DNA of 64,000 nucleotides from Odobenus rosmarus divergens. Taxonomy: Eukaryota > Chordata > Mammalia > Carnivora > Odobenidae. The stretch covers positions 1,664,744 to 1,728,743 of the forward strand of contig NW_004450459.1 in the NCBI RefSeq assembly GCF_000321225.1, in the 5' to 3' direction. The notes under the pieces are model-generated. The model ran no database searches. It was not told where the DNA came from and saw only the letters and a list, made by a program, of their open reading frames with translations. The first letter of the stretch is position 1. Every line of letters begins with the position of its first letter. A program made the translations under genes and the position numbers. Shown here one piece after another: positions 63,081 to 64,000 of the stretch.

Positions 63081-64000
63081 CTGATTTTCAGAGTAAAATA
63101 AAGGTTTGAGGTTCAAAAGAAATGGCGAGATACCCTTGCAACATCCAGAAGAATACAAAATGTTTAGCAGTAAGAGAGAAAGTATCACATTTCCATTTTA
63201 AGGGCCAAAACTTAACGTTTAAAACACAGACTTTCGTTTTCCTGAGGAATAGGCTTCATTTCTACCTACTTGCTCCTTTGCAAATTGTCCTAGAAACTGA
63301 AAAGGTCTCATCTTTGAGACATGTTGACACATGAGGACCCAGTGAGCGGCCACTGGCGAATGGCTGGAAAACTAGTCAGGCTGAACTTGCCAGTAACTGG
63401 CATTGCAATGGCAACTGGGAGCTCTACGCCCTTGATCATGCCAAGTAGGGGATGTGGGCATTCAAAGTCTCTCCCTCCCTCTAAGGAGAGGGAAATTCAT
63501 TCAATAGCCTGTGGCCAGCCTTCAAAGAGAATAGAGTGTTCTCAGCTAGGCCTTTTAAAAAAGAGCTCTGGGATCAGCAAAGAACAGGCGATCAAGATTG
63601 GTGAGGGAAGGCACCCTCCTGAACAGGAAAGAGTTAAAAATAGATGCTTCTTTCCTGACACCTTAAGGCTGGATGTCACACACAGAAGAGAAGTGGATTT
63701 TGGTGACACTGAGGTTGTTTGCACATGGCTCTGTGGCACAAAAGCAGCAAACACTTCTAGGTCCCTGTTTGTCAATCACAAATTAGGACATTTTCTTGAA
63801 GAAGGACCAGTGTTTCCTGATGTCCAGCATTTCCTCACTTTCCCTTGATATTTACTTGGAGTGTTCATGGCTGGCGTGTGCATGTGTGCATGCATAGATA
63901 GGTCTTACAACCGAAGTGACTGAGGGCTGAGGCTACGCGTGAGAAAACTCTACTGAGGGTAACTTGATTGGGGTGATATCTGTCTTCCATTTAAATGTGC
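63081..64000. other. Intron 10-11 (partial), no exon seen
   Basis: Upstream flank of the Z-repeat exon that ends at 63080. I read both strands and find no Z-repeat-like frame, splice-bounded exon or recognisable repeat. The preceding Z-repeat exons should lie beyond position 64000. Confidence 0.6.

Larger units (their letters stand above)
58235..60425. other. Intron upstream of exon 14
   Basis: 2.2 kb of AT-rich intron. It holds a (CA)n run at 58500-58516, an imperfect ~68-bp inverted repeat at 59632-59699/59779-59846, a TA/TG simple repeat near 59761-59787, and an open stretch at 60033-60202 that is out of phase with the Z-repeat exons. No further Z-repeat is recognisable. Confidence 0.6.

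Noticed and set aside
60033..60202. Open frame behind a good acceptor (ttaattttcag|CA), reading [20 protein letters not shown] and ending YVYELDI-stop, with AATAAA about 155 nt on
   Set aside because: It needs entry in phase 1, but all nearby Z-repeat exons end in phase 0; in phase 0 it stops after about 18 codons. No clear Z-repeat homology. Likely chance.
63321..63848. 175-codon + strand open frame near the right edge
   Set aside because: No recognisable domain or promoter; lies antisense in a TTN intron. Not enough to call an antisense gene.
1..64000. Antisense transcript such as TTN-AS1
   Set aside because: Known in human, but nothing in the + strand (promoter, spliced exons) supports placing it here.
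1..64000. CRISPR arrays, operons, bacterial terminators
   Set aside because: Vertebrate nuclear DNA with spliced titin exons; no regularly spaced repeats of that kind.

Overview
This window is one piece of a single vertebrate gene, titin (TTN), read entirely on the minus strand, so the gene's 5' side is at the right end. Protein order and exon phases match mammalian titin. The five tRNA-derived SINEs are of the carnivore Can-SINE type, in the dog/bear/seal/mustelid form rather than the cat form, and an L1 3' end is of carnivore type, so the source is probably a caniform carnivore. No other gene is supported on either strand. Exon numbers below follow the human TTN scheme (11 to 70). I assigned them by matching protein order and counting exons from the N2B exon (49), not by a database search.

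Layout from gene 5' to 3'. (1) 63,080-57,713: Z-disc Z-repeats (exons 11-13), an apparently extra Z-repeat exon, and exons 14-15. (2) 56,566-47,060: Z-disc and near-Z-disc part, exons 16-28, with Ig domains, the SPxR/SPAR repeats and charged linkers. (3) 46,911-31,457: proximal tandem Ig segment, exons 29-44, mostly one Ig domain per exon. (4) 30,370-18,440: the isoform-switch region, with novex-1 (45), novex-2 (46), a 57-nt linker exon (47) and the 6.5-kb novex-3 exon (48), which carries its own stop codon. (5) 14,824-12,044: the cardiac N2B exon (49). (6) 11,262-1: middle tandem Ig exons 50-70, the last one cut by the window edge. These are three copies of a six-exon super-repeat plus flanks. 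About 17.6 kb is canonical coding sequence, excluding the novex exons.

The parts form one filament. Z-repeats bind alpha-actinin and anchor titin in the Z-disc. Tandem Ig domains and the N2B unique sequence act as serial springs in the I-band. Splicing of Z-repeats, novex exons, N2B and exons 50 onward sets isoform size and stiffness. Nearly all exons between 24 and 70 that can be skipped singly are phase 1-1, which allows this.

The most interesting points are: an in-frame extra Z-repeat exon at 60,426-60,584 with no counterpart in human titin as I remember it; a broken Z-repeat exon fossil at 61,033-61,133; a candidate unannotated alternative last exon at about 26,580-26,918 (strong branch point and acceptor, correct phase, 90 codons, stop, AATAAA); and a 39-nt phase 1-1 micro-exon candidate at 28,447-28,485. 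All need RNA evidence.
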